Source: an uncultured Rickettsiales bacterium
GTDB lineage: Bacteria > Pseudomonadota > Alphaproteobacteria > Rs-D84
Direction of reading: 5' to 3'
DNA: 15,735 nt
NCBI GenBank assembly: GCA_900549365.1
Contig: UROD01000015.1
Location: 1-15,735, forward strand
Both the position numbers and the translations under genes were made by a program. Shown one piece after another: positions 13,712 through 15,735 of the stretch; position 1 is the stretch's first letter, and every line of letters starts with the position of its first letter. Under the pieces are notes generated by a model. It was not told where the DNA came from. It searched no databases and saw only the letters and a program-made list of their open reading frames with translations.

Positions 13712-13743
13712 GTTGTATAAACGCACAAGGAAAGGAATACCAG

Positions 13744-14091
13744 ATGGTTGGAATTGCACAGACGTTTGCCGAACAAGAATTTAACCGCACTGCGGGCGAA
13801 TTTCTGCGACGCGCACGTGAATTTATGGGCGTATCACAACAAGAACTGGGCCGACGCATCGGCATCACGCCACAACAAATTCAAAAATACGAATCTGGGA
13901 CAAACCGCGTGTCTGTGTGGCGCATGTGCCAAATTGCAAACGCGTTGGGGGTATCGGTTGTTCCATTCTTTGAAAATGATTTTCCAAACGCGCCGTGCCG
14001 CGTGTTGGACTATAACCGCGTACACCGCCTGATTGATGATATGATGCAAAACGTACGCATATTAAAGCGCGAACTGATAAATAATAACTGA
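13744..14091 (+). CDS. XRE-family transcription regulator (PraR/SinR-like)
   Basis: The 115-residue protein has a Cro/CI helix-turn-helix at about 19-77: LRRAREFMGVSQQELGRRIG, ITPQQIQKYESGTNRV, then MCQIANALGVSVVPFFEND. This wording is that of the PraR/SinR-like family of alphaproteobacteria, where members repress genes for motility, biofilm or quorum signals. A short helical tail follows. AAGGAAAGGA ends 6 bp upstream of the ATG; an earlier ATG at 13702 would start inside the terminator. It is separated by 1 bp from the convergent methyltransferase gene, with no terminator in between. It is likely controlled by the leader RNA at 13544-13711. Confidence 0.8.
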   Translation: MVGIAQTFAEQEFNRTAGEFLRRAREFMGVSQQELGRRIGITPQQIQKYESGTNRVSVWRMCQIANALGVSVVPFFENDFPNAPCRVLDYNRVHRLIDDMMQNVRILKRELINNN

Positions 14092-14092
14092 T

Positions 14093-15016
14093 TTATTTTT
14101 CAAATACAGCAAACAGTTCCCAATGGTCACTGCCAACAAATTGGTCAACAGGAATCAGTTGCTGCATCTGGTACCCGCCATTGGTCAATACCCGCGCATC
14201 GCGCATAAATGTTTGTGGGTTGCACGACACATATATTACCCGTGCAACATCAGATTTAACCAATTCTTTGCATTGTGCCAATGCGCCCGCACGTGGCGGG
14301 TCCATAACAACGCAATCATATGCGCGCAGCATACCGACCGTCAGCGGGTGCGTAAACAAATCACGCTTTACGCCCGTGCCCACAATATCAAACCCGTCGG
14401 CATTCAGGGCAAATGTAAAATTTCCCAGTCCACAAAATAAATCTGCAACGCGATGTGCGCCAGACGCCGCTGCAACAACCATATTGCGCAATGCGTCCGC
14501 ACTGGCAACCGTTGGTTGTAAAAATGCCGCCGGTGGGTACGCAACAGCGCGCCCCGAAAAGTTTACCTGTGGCGTGCCAGTTTGCTTTATCGTACGGTCA
14601 TTCCACGTAATGCGAATTGCGGGGATTTTTATCGCTGCATCGCGAAATTCCGCCGTAAAATATGGCACACTTGATGATATTGCGACATCAATGCCATTAT
14701 CACACGATGTAATCAGGCATGCGCCAGACGCCACCCATGGCAATGTCGCCACCGCTGGCAAAATATCGTTTATTTCAGGCACCAGATTCGGGCACGACCG
14801 CACCGGCACAATATCCTTGGATTGTGGGGCATAGAATCCGAAATTTCCCCCAGCAAACGCGAAATCGGCGCGACGGCGCAATCCCGCCGCCGTCCACACG
14901 GCATCGCCAGTAATTGGCAAATCACGCAACAATGCCATTTTCTGGTCGTGATAGTCAGCGGCGGCAAAATCAAATTTGCAACCACCACAAACACCAAAAA
15001 ACGGACATTTTTTCAT
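14093..15016 (-). CDS. RlmD/TrmA-family RNA m5U methyltransferase, with a shortened SAM domain
   Basis: The 307-residue enzyme methylates uridine in rRNA or tRNA. An iron-sulfur cluster motif is present at the N-terminus: Cys4, Cys10, Cys13 and Cys75. The catalytic half has FLQPT (165-169), DLFCGLGNF at 192-200 (SAM motif I), DPPRAG at 239-244 and the catalytic Cys265 in VSCNPQTF. It lacks an N-terminal TRAM domain. Only about 38 residues lie between the end of motif I (residue 200) and DPPRAG, where relatives have some 60-70; the segment normally holding the acidic ribose-binding 'VE..' loop and a helix is missing, while the following RDLFTHPLT is kept. This may reduce or abolish SAM binding. 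It ends 1 bp from the convergent XRE gene and starts 6 bp after the OMP stop, so it belongs to the OMP operon. RlmD or a related enzyme is possible. Confidence 0.82.
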   Translation of the reverse strand: MKKCPFFGVCGGCKFDFAAADYHDQKMALLRDLPITGDAVWTAAGLRRRADFAFAGGNFGFYAPQSKDIVPVRSCPNLVPEINDILPAVATLPWVASGACLITSCDNGIDVAISSSVPYFTAEFRDAAIKIPAIRITWNDRTIKQTGTPQVNFSGRAVAYPPAAFLQPTVASADALRNMVVAAASGAHRVADLFCGLGNFTFALNADGFDIVGTGVKRDLFTHPLTVGMLRAYDCVVMDPPRAGALAQCKELVKSDVARVIYVSCNPQTFMRDARVLTNGGYQMQQLIPVDQFVGSDHWELFAVFEK

Positions 15017-15022
15017 TTATTC

Positions 15023-15670
15023 TCAGAAATTCAGACGAACACCAGCGCGGAACTGATGCGCGGTTGGCGCAAAATCCGACAGACCTGCAAATTCTGGTTT
15101 GAACATATATATGTACCGATAACCTAAATCAACCGTAAAATGTTCACCCAGTTCAAATCCAACCCCCGCCAATGCCGCTGCAACTGGGCTGATTTTTTTA
15201 TCAAGATGAATATCATCGCCACTGTTCCACGACAGACCTGCGCCCGCGCCAACATACGGCACAATACGCTGGGAATGGAACAGACGATACATACTGTCGA
15301 TACGGGCATCAAATATCGCATTCACAAATGCCGTGTCGCCTGTCAATTTGAACGCATTCCATTTTGCATTTGTGCGAACATAATTTGCCTCGACACGAAA
15401 GGTATCCAAGACGCGAACGCCAGCGACCGCTTCGAACGAAGATGTATTTTTACCTGCGATATGCAACATGTCATCGGATGTATAACTGTCCCACATTGAA
15501 AAATCATACATACCGCCAACATAGAAACGGTGCATACGGGCAAATGCCTCGTCATCGTTGCCAGAAATTGCCGCAACGGGGGTTTTGACCTGTTCCACGC
15601 GATACGGGATTGCCGCGGACGCCACCGCTGGCATTAAACCAATCAGACAAAACAAGAATCCATATTTCAT
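15023..15670 (-). CDS. Outer-membrane beta-barrel protein
   Basis: The 215-residue product begins with a signal peptide, MKYGFLFCLIGLMPAVASAA, with a likely cut after ASA. The mature part has alternating beta-strand patterns (HRFYVGGMYDFSMW, VPYVGAGAGLSWN, HFTVDLGYRYIYMF) and ends in an aromatic residue in 'FRAGVRLNF', as outer-membrane proteins do for recognition by the BAM machinery. It fits the small OmpA/OmpW-like eight-strand barrels. GGGGG lies upstream of the chosen start; an ATG ending at 15685 overlaps the previous stop and is a coupled alternative. The end of a second barrel gene precedes it, and the RNA methyltransferase gene follows after 6 bp. Confidence 0.85.
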   Translation of the reverse strand: MKYGFLFCLIGLMPAVASAAIPYRVEQVKTPVAAISGNDDEAFARMHRFYVGGMYDFSMWDSYTSDDMLHIAGKNTSSFEAVAGVRVLDTFRVEANYVRTNAKWNAFKLTGDTAFVNAIFDARIDSMYRLFHSQRIVPYVGAGAGLSWNSGDDIHLDKKISPVAAALAGVGFELGEHFTVDLGYRYIYMFKPEFAGLSDFAPTAHQFRAGVRLNF

Positions 15671-15684
15671 TTTATATGCCCCCA

Positions 15685-15735
15685 TCAAAAGTTCACACGG
15701 AATGACGCCATAACGTTACTGATATTATCAACACC
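15685..15735 (-). CDS. C-terminal end of a second outer-membrane protein
   Basis: The right edge of the window encodes GVDNISNVMASFRVNF and a TGA stop on the minus strand. The final aromatic residue and alternating pattern (SFRVNF) are those of a beta-barrel end, and the following gene is a barrel too, so a tandem of paralogous outer-membrane proteins is likely. Only 16 residues are visible. Confidence 0.6.
   Translation of the reverse strand, partial: GVDNISNVMASFRVNF

Overview
The window looks like part of the chromosome of an alphaproteobacterium, probably a host-associated, reduced-genome lineage. The support is indirect: a Rhizobiales-like N-terminal repressor domain ("GLDPTTFN..KR...G.PRWPS"), a PraR/SinR-like XRE regulator, a DnaB with the extended C-terminal region common in alphaproteobacteria, and a podovirus morphogenesis module of the type seen in rhizobial and marine alphaproteobacterial phages. 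Species-level placement is not possible from the sequence alone.

Layout. (1) Positions 1 to about 11.67 kb are mostly a short-tailed (podovirus-type) prophage, every gene on the minus strand. In transcription order it runs: late promoter (11667-11639), two terminator hairpins, SleB-like cell-wall hydrolase, small membrane protein (holin candidate), scaffold, histone H1-like Lys/Ala/Pro-rich protein, three terminator-like hairpins, major capsid protein, small conserved protein, a further terminator, tail tubular A-like adaptor, tail tubular B-like protein, small Lys-rich coil protein, short T7-type tail-fibre anchor, terminase large subunit, and portal, which runs off the left edge. No integrase or replication gene is inside the window. 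(2) Positions about 1267-4645 hold a plus-strand segment that cuts the terminase gene in two: a host-type replicative helicase dnaB, a double-XRE regulator and an unrecognised ORF. If the segment is removed, the two terminase halves rejoin in frame (...SDAD|GYNV...) to give a protein of about 465 residues, a normal size. Neither half is complete: the ATPase half lies right of the segment and the nuclease half left of it. (3) Positions 11.7-15.7 kb are host chromosome: birA, a winged-helix gene, a small repressor-like HTH gene, two structured RNA regions on the plus strand, an XRE regulator, an RlmD/TrmA-type 23S rRNA or tRNA methyltransferase, and two outer-membrane beta-barrel genes.

How the parts may work together. 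The prophage late operon appears to start at a strong sigma70-type promoter just after birA and to meet two terminators before its first gene, an arrangement familiar from antitermination-controlled late operons. The terminase split should stop this copy from packaging DNA unless the segment is lost, so the prophage looks defective or locked, and the essential dnaB gene now lies inside it.

The two structured RNA regions at 13.3-13.7 kb are the most novel-looking elements apart from the insertion. The first is an apparent stand-alone small RNA with two hairpins that display pyrimidine-rich, anti-Shine-Dalgarno-like loops and its own terminator. The second is a roughly 170-nt leader of the XRE gene, with a closed multi-helix structure, an intrinsic terminator and a perfect 9-bp alternative pairing that would destroy that terminator. 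All structures were worked out by eye from complementarity, and all family assignments are from recognition of motifs without database searches.
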